IMG/VR virus record: IMGVR_UViG_3300020186_000285
Location: 1-43,695 of that record
Direction: 5' to 3' (one strand)
From: a virus
Length of the DNA: 43,695 nt
Part shown: piece after piece, positions 37,632 to 43,397 of the stretch
Layout of the letters: each line of letters begins with the position of its first letter
Numbering within the stretch: position 1 is the stretch's first letter
Made by a program: the position numbers and the translations under genes
The notes under the pieces: model-generated
Databases searched by the model: none
Seen by the model: the letters and a program-made list of their open reading frames with translations, nothing else
Told to the model about the DNA's origin: nothing

Positions 37632-37645
37632 TTTCGTTTTCCTTT

Positions 37646-37727
37646 GGTGTTTCGGCCTTCTGGCCTCATTCAGCGCCGGTCAATTTCCGGTCAGACACCG
37701 GGCAGTTTTGCGACCTGCCCAAGTCGA
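37646..37727 (-). promoter_or_regulatory. repeated structured leader RNA, copy 1
   Basis: An 82-nt segment nearly identical to 38168-38249 and 38702-38783, just before the SD of gene 37631-37416. On the minus strand it can fold as GGGCAG/CTGCCC, then GGTGT/ACACC enclosing CCGG/CCGG and GGCC-AGAA-GGCC hairpins. The SD (AAAGGA) follows immediately after ACACC. Copy 1 differs at one base (GACTT for GACCT). Confidence 0.6.
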
Positions 37728-37742
37728 GTGGTGGCGACTGGT

Positions 37743-38147
37743 TCAGAGTTCGGCCTCGTTGTAAAACTGGCCGCTACTTCCGCTGGTGCGGAAGTCGTCC
37801 AGGTCGTTGATTTCTCTGTCACGGTCACCGTGACGGCTGCGGTCAAATGCGCGCATTTGGGCGTTGCCCATGTCGCGCCGCTCCTTGTAGCTTAACACCT
37901 TGCGTTGTGGCGCACCGGTGCGCCAGTCGGCATAAGCGGCGTTGACGGCGCTCATCAACTCTTCAATATCTTCGAATTGGCCGATGGCTTCAGCAAGCAA
38001 TTCTTTTGCTTTTCTATAAGCCATCGGTCGAACATTTAGTTCCTTGCTTGCCTCAACAAGGAACTTAGCAACCAGGGGATGGTTTTTACTGCGAGAGCTG
38101 GCCGCTTCGAACATAAAGTTCGTGTACTGGCAGGTGATAGTGGTCAT
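37743..38147 (-). CDS. hypothetical protein, possible ssDNA/metabolism accessory
   Basis: A 134-residue protein starting MTTITCQYTNFMFEAASSRS, then NHPLVAKFLVEASKELNVRP and KELLAEAIGQFEDIEELMSA. The charged tail (RSRHGDRDREINDLDDFRTS) is probably disordered. SD AAAGGAAAAGGA lies at its start after leader copy 2. I recall similar phage proteins without function. Its stop is 15 bases before leader copy 1. Confidence 0.5.
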   Translation of the reverse strand: MTTITCQYTNFMFEAASSRSKNHPLVAKFLVEASKELNVRPMAYRKAKELLAEAIGQFEDIEELMSAVNAAYADWRTGAPQRKVLSYKERRDMGNAQMRAFDRSRHGDRDREINDLDDFRTSGSSGQFYNEAEL

Positions 38148-38167
38148 CTTCTTTTTCCTTTTCCTTT

Positions 38168-38249
38168 GGTGTTTCGGCCTTCTGGCCTCATTCAGCGCCG
38201 GTCAATTTCCGGTCAGACACCGGGCAGTTTTGCGACCTGCCCAGGTCGG
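38168..38249 (-). promoter_or_regulatory. repeated structured leader RNA, copy 2
   Basis: The 82-nt segment preceding gene 38147-37743, differing from copy 1 by one base near its end. Two mutually exclusive hairpins are possible at its 5' side: GACC-TGGGCA-GGTC or GGGCAG-GTCGCAAAA-CTGCCC. That hints at switching. Confidence 0.6.
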
Positions 38250-38255
38250 TGTGGA

Positions 38256-38354
38256 TTAGTAGGAGCCACTCATCAACGCGCTCACTATCGCACCAACTAC
38301 CGCACCCCATGAAAAAATTAGGAACTCGTAATACAGAACTTTTTTTATTTTCAT
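38256..38354 (-). CDS. 32-residue membrane microprotein
   Basis: MKIKKVLYYEFLIFSWGAVV then GAIVSALMSGSY: a positively charged N-terminus and one hydrophobic helix with small-residue packing motif. It overlaps the end of the preceding gene by 13 nt and ends seven bases before leader copy 2. The SD (GAGAG) is weak. Plausible as a coupled membrane peptide. Confidence 0.35.
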   Translation of the reverse strand: MKIKKVLYYEFLIFSWGAVVGAIVSALMSGSY

Positions 38355-38366
38355 TTTGAGACTCTC

Positions 38367-38675
38367 TCAATCTGAATGATGAAAAAAATTATCGTACTCG
38401 TGACCGCTCTGATCATGAGCGGCGTTAGCGCGCTTCTCGGACCAAAATGCCTCGCTCTGGGCAATTGCGCCGAAAACCTGTTCGTAAGTGCCGCGTGTGC
38501 GGCCAACCGTTATATCTACAAAAGTACCGTTACCTTCGTAGAAAAAACGGCGTTCTGCGTGCGCCAGGGATAACTTCTGAGCGCCGGACTTACTCAGTTC
38601 GGCCTCGGCGGGTATACCGGCCGCCGATATCAGTTCTGCCGATATCGGAAATCGTTTGTTCATCAAAGCGATCAT
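38367..38675 (-). CDS. hypothetical protein
   Basis: A 102-residue protein, MIALMNKRFPISAELISAAG, then AELSKSGAQKLSLAHAERRF and FVDITVGRTRGTYEQVFGAI. Ends in HEYDNFFHHSD. SD GAGGAAC lies ten bases before the ATG, right after leader copy 3. No family recognised. Confidence 0.5.
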   Translation of the reverse strand: MIALMNKRFPISAELISAAGIPAEAELSKSGAQKLSLAHAERRFFYEGNGTFVDITVGRTRGTYEQVFGAIAQSEAFWSEKRANAAHDQSGHEYDNFFHHSD

Positions 38676-38701
38676 TTTCGTACGTTCCTCGTGTGCGTGT
38701 C

Positions 38702-38783
38702 GGTGTTTCGGCCTTCTGGCCTCATTCAGCGCCGGTCAATTTCCGGTCAGACACCGAGCAGTTTTGCGACCTGCCCAGGTCGG
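38702..38783 (-). promoter_or_regulatory. repeated structured leader RNA, copy 3
   Basis: The 82-nt segment preceding gene 38675-38367. One base differs from copy 2 so that the 3' arm of the first hairpin reads CTGCTC. The change turns a G-C pair into a G-U pair and keeps the stem, which supports selection on the RNA fold. It starts five bases after the stop of gene 38998-38789. Confidence 0.6.
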
Positions 38784-38788
38784 TGGGG

Positions 38789-38998
38789 CTAATCGCCACT
38801 CAGTAGCGATAGTTGAGCTATTCCGCATTGGCGGCTGTAGCATTTGCTGTAGCCCAGTTTTCCGGGCTGGCTCCAGACGAACGTAACATTTCCGCCCACT
38901 GCTGCCGAGATAACGACAGCACCATCACCCACAGCCATCTTAATCGTGGCGCCGTCTTCGATGAGAGACAAAATCTTTGTAATCTGTGTGGTGTTCAT
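38789..38998 (-). CDS. small protein, unknown function
   Basis: A 69-residue protein starting MNTTQITKILSLIEDGATIK, beta-rich with VVISAAVGGNVTFVWSQPGK and two cysteines (KCYSRQCG). SD AAAAGGAAAC before the ATG. First gene behind the 39061 promoter and the common leader. Role unknown. Confidence 0.5.
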   Translation of the reverse strand: MNTTQITKILSLIEDGATIKMAVGDGAVVISAAVGGNVTFVWSQPGKLGYSKCYSRQCGIAQLSLLSGD

Positions 38999-39060
38999 GA
39001 TTGTTTCCTTTTCTCTGTGCGTTAGGCGTCTCATGTGCGCCTGCGTTCAATTATGTTTTT

Positions 39061-39089
39061 ATTATAGCAGACAATTTCAAAATTGTCAA
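39061..39089 (-). promoter_or_regulatory. perfect sigma-70 promoter with palindromic operator
   Basis: On the minus strand TTGACA (39089-39084), 17 bp, TATAAT (39066-39061). The 18-bp palindrome GACAATTTCAAAATTGTC (39070-39087) overlaps the -35 and fills the spacer, a classic repressor site. It drives the unit 38998 to 37416. Confidence 0.85.
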
Positions 39090-39091
39090 TA

Positions 39092-39140
39092 GGTAGCATC
39101 GAAATCAAACCTTAAATTAACGCGCTAAACAAAAACGCCG
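39092..39140 (-). repeat. 49-bp intergenic cassette, copy 1
   Basis: GGTAGCATCGAAATC through AACGCCG is identical at 39092-39140 and 39737-39785. It links a promoter upstream region to the end of a terminator. With the promoter and leader the duplicated block is about 107 bp (39034-39140 and 39678-39785), with a few changes. Confidence 0.85.
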
Positions 39141-39274
39141 AGGCAGCCAGCCCCGGCGAAGATGTCAGGGCTGCGCCGCGTCATCGCCTTCCATCGCGGC
39201 AAGCCACGCCAATGCCGCTGTGCCGCGTTGCCAATCAATATCATCGGGAGCCTATGTATTCCTGATTGTCTCAT
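39125..39274 (-). pseudogene. frameshifted micro-ORF before a terminator
   Basis: An ATG with AAAAGGAAAT opens 49 codons (MRQSGIHRLPMILIGNAAQR). Another frame from within it reads DDIDWQRGTAALAWLAAMEG and DDAAQP before a TGA that lies just upstream of the terminator stem. The second frame looks more protein-like, and a stop precedes it, so a frameshifted short gene is the best guess. Confidence 0.25.
39131..39158 (-). terminator. intrinsic terminator of the 39304 gene unit
   Basis: On the minus strand CGCCGGGGC-TGGCT-GCCTCGGCG followed by TTTTT (39135-39131). The stem is nine base pairs with one G-U. Confidence 0.7.
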
Positions 39275-39303
39275 AAAAATTTCCTTTTGGTGTGGATAGT
39301 GGA

Positions 39304-39624
39304 TTAAAAAACGTTGCTGCCAGTCTTAATGTTGTGCCAGTCGCCATCATTCCAGTGAGCGGCCAAAAAATCTTCTGCGCCCATGTGGTCGAGTTCGGCT
39401 TGGTAGTTGAAGCTGGCTTCAACGAACTCAATTGTCAAACCCAATCGGCGGTAGGCTTCTAGGCGATGATGACCGTCAACCATGATGCCCGTGATGTCAA
39501 AATCAGCAAGCTCGTCACTCTCAAGAGTGGCGATTACAGCAACAAAGGATTCGCCACTCTTGATACGTTCGATGTACTGCTCTACGATTTCTTCATTGGT
39601 GGTGTGTTGGCTGCTGATAATCAC
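39304..39624 (-). CDS. ParB/Srx-like domain protein
   Basis: A 106-residue protein from a GTG start with AAAGGAA upstream. The core VIATLESDELADFDITGIMV then DGHHRLEAYRRLGLTIEFVE is the ParB/sulfiredoxin-like signature (D-G-x-H-R). A short form lacking the HTH of true ParB. May bind nucleotide or DNA; role in the phage unknown. It has its own promoter (39706) and terminator (39131). Confidence 0.7.
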   Translation of the reverse strand: MIISSQHTTNEEIVEQYIERIKSGESFVAVIATLESDELADFDITGIMVDGHHRLEAYRRLGLTIEFVEASFNYQAELDHMGAEDFLAAHWNDGDWHNIKTGSNVF

Positions 39625-39643
39625 GTTCGGTTCCTTTGGTCAA

Positions 39644-39690
39644 GTGTGCGCCTGCGTCTCGTGTGCGCCTGCGTCTCGTGTGCGCCTGCG
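39644..39690 (-). repeat. 17-bp tandem repeat in a 5' leader
   Basis: GTGTGCGCCTGCGTCTC occurs at 39644-39660 and 39661-39677, with 13 bases of a third unit at 39678-39690. It is an expansion of the leader element found once behind the promoters at 37098 and 39061. It may alter leader RNA structure. Confidence 0.85.
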
Positions 39691-39705
39691 TTCAATTATG
39701 TCTTG

Positions 39706-39734
39706 ATTATAGCAGACAATTTTGAAATTGTCTA
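39706..39734 (-). promoter_or_regulatory. sigma-70 promoter with palindromic operator
   Basis: On the minus strand TAGACA (39734-39729), 17 bp, TATAAT (39711-39706). The 18-bp palindrome GACAATTTTGAAATTGTC (39715-39732) is the same operator as at 39070 in the other orientation of its two central bases. It drives the ParB-like gene. Confidence 0.8.
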
Positions 39735-39736
39735 TA

Positions 39737-39785
39737 GGTAGCATCGAAATCAAACCTTAAATTAACGCGCTAAACAAAAACGCCG
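39737..39785 (-). repeat. 49-bp intergenic cassette, copy 2
   Basis: Identical to 39092-39140. It joins the upstream edge of the 39706 promoter to the terminator of the preceding unit. Confidence 0.85.
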
Positions 39786-39823
39786 CCGCCACCCTGTGCG
39801 AGTAGCGGCGGCGTTTTCGTTTT
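39776..39823. terminator. strong bidirectional terminator
   Basis: AAAAA-CGCCGCCGC (39776-39789) pairs with GCGGCGGCG (39805-39813) followed by TTTTCGTTTT. On the minus strand it ends the unit 42428 to 39828. Confidence 0.8.
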
Positions 39824-39827
39824 GCGG

Positions 39828-40238
39828 CTAGGCGTTGGCGGGTGGGCGTTGCAGCGCGGCGCGCAACGTCTCGCGAATGGCGACAATCTGCTCCTCTCCA
39901 AAATCGCCGCTGCTGCCGTCGAACAGGTCGGGCGGGTAGATGTCGTCAATCCAGCCAAGCGCGGCCTGTGCTGCATGTTGCAGCAGCGTATCGTTCTGTG
40001 TCTCAATCCACGCCCCCGGCACAAGTGGCGCGGCGTCCGTGAGTTGGCAGAGACGAAGATTGCCAGGGAGATAAACGCATTTCCCCTCGTCACTTTCGTC
40101 TTCGTAGCCTATACCCAATTCATCCTGATCGACATACACTTTGTGCTGCCAAAAACTGTCGTCCTCTATGCAGTCGTCGCAGGCGCAAAGATACGAATAC
40201 CCAGTTTCCACTGGTTTCCAAACCTGTTTACTTGACAT
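39828..40238 (-). CDS. hypothetical acidic protein with cysteine motif
   Basis: A 136-residue protein, MSSKQVWKPVETGYSYLCAC, with C-A-C-D-D-C near residues 18-23. Then VYVDQDELGIGYEDESDEGK and LPGNLRLCQLTDAAPLVPGA. Acidic, with a helical C-terminus (IVAIRETLRAALQRPPANA). SD GGGAGA precedes the ATG. Last gene of the long minus unit; function unknown. Confidence 0.5.
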   Translation of the reverse strand: MSSKQVWKPVETGYSYLCACDDCIEDDSFWQHKVYVDQDELGIGYEDESDEGKCVYLPGNLRLCQLTDAAPLVPGAWIETQNDTLLQHAAQAALGWIDDIYPPDLFDGSSGDFGEEQIVAIRETLRAALQRPPANA

Positions 40239-40428
40239 CGTTTATCTCCCATTCAATCGCATAAATCGGATCGGCATTGTGATGATTGGCGCATTGCCAG
40301 TAGCCGCCATCGCCGTCGCAAATGGGGCAAATCGTCCAGTAGCCGCCATCGCCGTTGCACTTGTGACAGAATTGCCACTCGCACGCTTCCGCGCACGCGG
40401 GGCAATGGGGCGCGTCACTGACTGCCAT
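40228..40428 (-). CDS. DnaJ-type zinc-ribbon microprotein
   Basis: A 66-residue protein with CPACAEACEWQFCHKCNGDG, then GYWTICPICDGDGGYWQCA. The repeated CxxCxGxGGYW units are those of DnaJ-type zinc-binding cysteine-rich domains. SD GGAGGAGG. It may act as a zinc-bound adaptor. Its function in phage is unknown. Confidence 0.65.
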   Translation of the reverse strand: MAVSDAPHCPACAEACEWQFCHKCNGDGGYWTICPICDGDGGYWQCANHHNADPIYAIEWEINDVK

Positions 40429-40630
40429 CGTTAGCCTCCTCCTCCGCCACTGTTTTCGGCCCTTCAAAAATTCGCGTAAGCGTAGCGATGTCGTCCACGA
40501 TCTCAAACTCGATGCGCCAGCCTGGTACATAGTGTACTTTTGCCATCTCCGACAAAGCACGCTGAATGTCTCCAGCATCAAACTCATATACGATCCGCTC
40601 GACGCGATTGTAGTATGTTTGCACTCTCAT
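40415..40630 (-). CDS. small protein, unknown function
   Basis: A 71-residue protein starting MRVQTYYNRVERIVYEFDAG, then VHYVPGWRIEFEIVDDIATL. Alpha/beta composition. Overlaps its neighbours (ATGA with the RecT-like gene upstream; 14 bp with the zinc-ribbon gene downstream). No family recognised. Confidence 0.55.
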   Translation of the reverse strand: MRVQTYYNRVERIVYEFDAGDIQRALSEMAKVHYVPGWRIEFEIVDDIATLTRIFEGPKTVAEEEANDGSQ

Positions 40631-41553
40631 GCGAGCACCGCCTCTCTGTTGGTGGCGGGCTGCTGCGCGCGTGCGCCGGTCGATTGCAGCATGGCGGCCT
40701 TGTGGTTGCGCCAACTGGTTTGCAGCCCCGCCAGGTTGTCGCGGATGTAATCTGCCAAAATGTCTTTCTCGTCATCGCTCAACTGCGCTGCGCTGTCGCG
40801 CGGCTCGGTCTTGGCGACCTTTTCCGTCCAATTTTGGCACAGCCACGCCCGCGCGCCCTTGTCCCAATCGGGGCCAAATGCCGACGCGCCTTGGCCAAAC
40901 ATGCGCTGGTGTGGCGGGGACTCGCGCTGCTCTGGCGTGAAGAGGGCGTCGCCCTCGTCTGCGTCGCTGGCCATAATCTCGCCGGTGCTGGGGTCGATGT
41001 GGCGCGGCATTGCACTGACAATGTTGCCGTCGCCGTCTACCTCTGCGCCAAATTCCTCTGGCACATAAACCGCGCTGCCAGAGAAAGTGTCAGGACAGAA
41101 CCATCTCACGCCGTTGGACATAGCGCGTGCAAAAAGCATGTTGCGCGCGTACTTCACCATGTTCTGCGTGCCAGCCCTTGCGGCATCCTCTCTTGTAAAT
41201 TCACTAACGCCGATGCTTTCTTTTTTATCGGCGATACGCTCAAAGAACTCGATAGAGCAGCGGTCGCTACTCATCTCGCGTACGCGATAGTCATAGCGAC
41301 CGCTGCCCTTAACTGCACTCGCCATCAAGGTTGCGGCGATGCTGGGCTTGCCCTGAATGATTTGAATTCCGTTGACGCTGGCGAAGGGGCCAAAGCCAAG
41401 TTCTGCGCCTGCCAGCATCTTGGTGGCGATTTGCGCGATTTGCGTTTCGATAGCGCCCTTGGCGTCGAAATAGCCAGAGGCAGCGAACATTCTTGCCATA
41501 CGCTGCAAATCGTCCAGGTTGGTTGTTGGGTTGCACTTTTCGATGATGTTCAT
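40627..41553 (-). CDS. RecT-like single-strand annealing protein
   Basis: A 308-residue protein starting MNIIEKCNPTTNLDDLQRMA; ATG overlaps the upstream stop. Core: QIAQIATKMLAGAELGFGPF, then GIQIIQGKPSIAATLMASAV, KGSGRYDYRVREM and, near 190-200, MVKYARNMLFARAMSNGVRW. This is a widespread phage recombination protein pattern usually annotated RecT-like. It would anneal single-stranded DNA in recombination or replication. No partner exonuclease is recognised nearby. Family assignment is by recall, not by a search. Confidence 0.6.
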   Translation of the reverse strand: MNIIEKCNPTTNLDDLQRMARMFAASGYFDAKGAIETQIAQIATKMLAGAELGFGPFASVNGIQIIQGKPSIAATLMASAVKGSGRYDYRVREMSSDRCSIEFFERIADKKESIGVSEFTREDAARAGTQNMVKYARNMLFARAMSNGVRWFCPDTFSGSAVYVPEEFGAEVDGDGNIVSAMPRHIDPSTGEIMASDADEGDALFTPEQRESPPHQRMFGQGASAFGPDWDKGARAWLCQNWTEKVAKTEPRDSAAQLSDDEKDILADYIRDNLAGLQTSWRNHKAAMLQSTGARAQQPATNREAVLA

Positions 41554-41831
41554 TCTGTTGGCTCCTGGCGCTGCTCGTCGGTCAACATGCCTTGATGTGA
41601 CCAGTTGATGGTGCATAGCGTGTTCTTGAGAGGCTGCAACTTCCAGCGTCGCTCGTCGCGTAGGGCTTGCCGCTTGCGCTCCTGTGGTGTCTGATGAACA
41701 CATTTTTTGCGATGGGTAGCGACGTTGCTGGAAAAGAAAAAGCGCGAATACGGGCCAGGTGCCTTAGTGACCGCAACCCACGTGCGGCCACAGTGAGGGC
41801 AAGCACAGGTGACTTTGTTCGGCTCTTGCAT
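41550..41831 (-). CDS. C2HC-type zinc finger protein
   Basis: A 93-residue protein with CACPHCGRTWVAVTKAPGPY, then SNVATHRKKC. The spacing C-x2-C ... H-x3-C is a single zinc finger separated by an aromatic loop (YSRFFFSS). A basic helix follows (ERKRQALRDERRWKLQPLK). Probably nucleic-acid binding; coupled by ATGA to the annealing protein after it. Confidence 0.6.
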   Translation of the reverse strand: MQEPNKVTCACPHCGRTWVAVTKAPGPYSRFFFSSNVATHRKKCVHQTPQERKRQALRDERRWKLQPLKNTLCTINWSHQGMLTDEQRQEPTE

Positions 41832-41898
41832 TATCTAGCTTTCTGCGCGTGACTGTGCGCGCCCCAGAATTGTATCAAAAAACGTTAGCAGCCGCCGT

Positions 41899-42186
41899 TT
41901 AGCAGCCGCCGTGTCGAATGAAATCGTGGTCATCTTCGATGGCTGGTTCGCGTTCGTACTCGGCAAGCGCTGCCTCGTTGCGGGTCATTTCGTCGTGCCA
42001 TCCGATACAGTACGCCTCCACGCAGCCTAGCGCAGATACCCATTTTCGCGGCTGACAGGGGTCGCCGTCGCGTGCGTCAAGCCGTCCAAGCTCGCGGCAA
42101 TCCTCTAGGATGGCGGGACACGTGACGTGGATGACGCTGCTGTCACGGTCAATGCGCCCTATGGCGAAAATGTACTTGGTGTTCAT
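41899..42186 (-). CDS. small cysteine-containing protein
   Basis: A 95-residue protein, MNTKYIFAIGRIDRDSSVIH, with cysteines in VTCPAILEDCRELG and DPCQPRKW and SALGCVEAYCIGW. An acidic C-terminus ends in HDFIRHGGC. SD GGAGGG; ATGA overlap with the upstream gene. 67 bases of unassigned DNA follow it. Function unknown. Confidence 0.5.
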   Translation of the reverse strand: MNTKYIFAIGRIDRDSSVIHVTCPAILEDCRELGRLDARDGDPCQPRKWVSALGCVEAYCIGWHDEMTRNEAALAEYEREPAIEDDHDFIRHGGC

Positions 42187-42428
42187 GAGCGATTCCCTCC
42201 ACTTAAATAGGCGTCCGTTTCGGCGTCGGCATCCGCCTTGAGCGTAGCAAAGAATCCGCGCCTTTGAACAATGTTTGCACAAGCTTCTAGCTGCTTCCCT
42301 TCTCGGAAGAGCCACGCGCCCTTTTCGGCATCCAGCACGCCGAGCATGTAGGCCGAGACATCGGCTTCGAGGGCGGCGACGATAAATTGGGGATTGCGGG
42401 TGGATGGTGCTACAATTAAGCTGTTCAT
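42183..42428 (-). CDS. small protein, first gene of minus operon
   Basis: An 81-residue protein, MNSLIVAPSTRNPQFIVAAL, with YMLGVLDAEKGAWLF and a charged tail. SD AAAGG. First gene behind the perfect promoter at 42534, in the divergent switch region with the repressor. No family recognised. Confidence 0.5.
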   Translation of the reverse strand: MNSLIVAPSTRNPQFIVAALEADVSAYMLGVLDAEKGAWLFREGKQLEACANIVQRRGFFATLKADADAETDAYLSGGNRS

Positions 42429-42467
42429 TTTCGAAACCTTTCTTGAGAGAGATGGGTTGATGACCGT

Positions 42468-42498
42468 GACCTGGGGCCGTTCTAGCGGCCGCCAGGTC
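42468..42498. promoter_or_regulatory. GC-rich hairpin in the minus 5' leader
   Basis: GACCTGGGGCCG (42468-42479) pairs with CGGCCGCCAGGTC (42486-42498) around TTCTAG, with one bulge. TCTTTTCTT follows on the plus strand. On the minus strand it is in the leader of gene 42428-42183 and may control that operon. On the plus strand it could be a terminator, but no plus gene ends here. Confidence 0.45.
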
Positions 42499-42533
42499 TT
42501 TTCTTATCCCGGAAGCACGTCCGATTAACAGGT

Positions 42534-42562
42534 ATTATAATCTAGATTGCACGAAATGTCAA
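42534..42562 (-). promoter_or_regulatory. perfect sigma-70 promoter of the minus operon
   Basis: On the minus strand TTGACA (42562-42557), 17 bp, TATAAT (42539-42534). It diverges from the plus promoter at 42593 with about 30 bases between the two -35 hexamers, as in a lambda-type PR/PRM region. Confidence 0.85.
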
Positions 42563-42592
42563 ACATTATTTATAACTGACTAAAGGTAAGTG

Positions 42593-42621
42593 TTGACAAA
42601 CTGAACAAAAAGGTTTATAGT
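42593..42621 (+). promoter_or_regulatory. sigma-70 promoter of the repressor-like gene
   Basis: TTGACA (42593-42598), 17 bp, TATAGT (42616-42621; 5 of 6). SD AAAGGGGGT and the GTG start follow within 30 bases. Confidence 0.85.
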
Positions 42622-42642
42622 GATGACGAAAGGGGGTGATAC

Positions 42643-42897
42643 GTGGCAGTAAAGCTAAATGCGAAGTTTGTTAAACATCTTCTGATCGAGAAGGACATCG
42701 ATCAGCGGGGCTTGGCGGAGCTCAGCGGCCTGTCGGAAATCACGATTTCCCGACTGATGCAGGGGAACGCGTTCAATTCGGACACTTTAGGCAGGGTGGC
42801 AACGGCGCTGCGTTGCCACCCGGTCGATCTAATCGAGGCGTCGGGGTATGACTCCCCACACGTGGACGCCCCGGTCGTTGCAACTATCCGCGCATAG
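42643..42897 (+). CDS. Cro/CI-like HTH repressor
   Basis: An 84-residue protein from a GTG start with SD AAAGGGGGTG. HTH of the XRE family: KHLLIEKDIDQRGLAELSGL, then SEITISRLMQGNAFNSDTLG and RVATALRCHPVDLIEASG. No C-terminal oligomerisation or cleavage domain, so it is more Cro-like or ribbon-type small repressor. Its own promoter diverges from the minus operon. It is a candidate for binding the GACAATTT palindromes at 39070 and 39715, but no such palindrome lies in its own promoter region. Confidence 0.75.
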   Translation: MAVKLNAKFVKHLLIEKDIDQRGLAELSGLSEITISRLMQGNAFNSDTLGRVATALRCHPVDLIEASGYDSPHVDAPVVATIRA

Positions 42898-42968
42898 CGG
42901 ACATGGCCGACTACACATACGGTCAGGCTCAAGCGACAGAAGCAGAATCATATCGAAAGGAAAAGGCT

Positions 42969-43328
42969 GTGAAAAAACAATTCGTCGTACGGCAGGGAGA
43001 TATTTTGCTGGTGCGTGTTCACTGCGCGCCGCAGGGTTTGGTGCGTCAGCCAACCAAAACGGGCAGCGTCACCGTCGGCTATGGCGAAGTAACCGGCCAC
43101 CATCACACAATTCAAGATGCCGTGTGGATGGTTGCGCCGGGGGTATTGACCTACGACCTGCACCAATTCGCGCTGGGGAACGGCACGATGCCCGTGTTCG
43201 TGGTGATCGACGAACCAACCACGCTGACGCATCAGGAGCACGCGCCTATCGCCCTGGATGCGGGTGTCTGGCAAGTTTTGCGTCAGAGGACTTACACCCC
43301 AGAGCGCGTCATTAGCGTGCGCGACTAA
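42969..43328 (+). CDS. conserved small beta-rich protein beside DUF6745 gene
   Basis: A 119-residue protein from GTG at 42969 with AAAGGAAAA upstream; an ATG at 42903 is less likely. KKQFVVRQGDILLVRVHCAP, then VGYGEVTGHHHTIQD and LTHQEHAPIALDAGVWQVLR. I recall proteins of this type adjacent to DUF6745-like genes. The GHxHxI and HQEHxPI histidine clusters suggest a cupin-like metal-binding or sensory beta-barrel, but this is speculative. A terminator and then the SV-repeat gene follow. Confidence 0.6.
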   Translation: MKKQFVVRQGDILLVRVHCAPQGLVRQPTKTGSVTVGYGEVTGHHHTIQDAVWMVAPGVLTYDLHQFALGNGTMPVFVVIDEPTTLTHQEHAPIALDAGVWQVLRQRTYTPERVISVRD

Positions 43329-43340
43329 TGCCACCGTTGC

Positions 43341-43370
43341 AAAGGGGCCTGAGGTGTAACAGGCCCCTTT
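43341..43370. terminator. bidirectional-looking terminator
   Basis: AAAGGGGCCTG (43341-43351) and CAGGCCCCTTT (43360-43370) with an eight-base loop. It sits between the 42969 gene and the SV-repeat gene; read-through or anti-termination would be needed to express the latter, as no other promoter is visible before it. Confidence 0.7.
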
Positions 43371-43397
43371 GCGCTACAGCAGTAAACAGAGGACGTC

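Noticed and set aside
37184-37768. Plus-strand open frames of more than 100 codons in the 37-39 kb region
   Set aside because: They run antisense to minus genes that have SDs, promoters and recognisable domains; composition is shadow-like.
40540-41595. 351-codon plus frame opposite the annealing protein
   Set aside because: The minus frame carries the RecT-like motifs and ATGA coupling on both sides; the plus frame shows no motif or SD.
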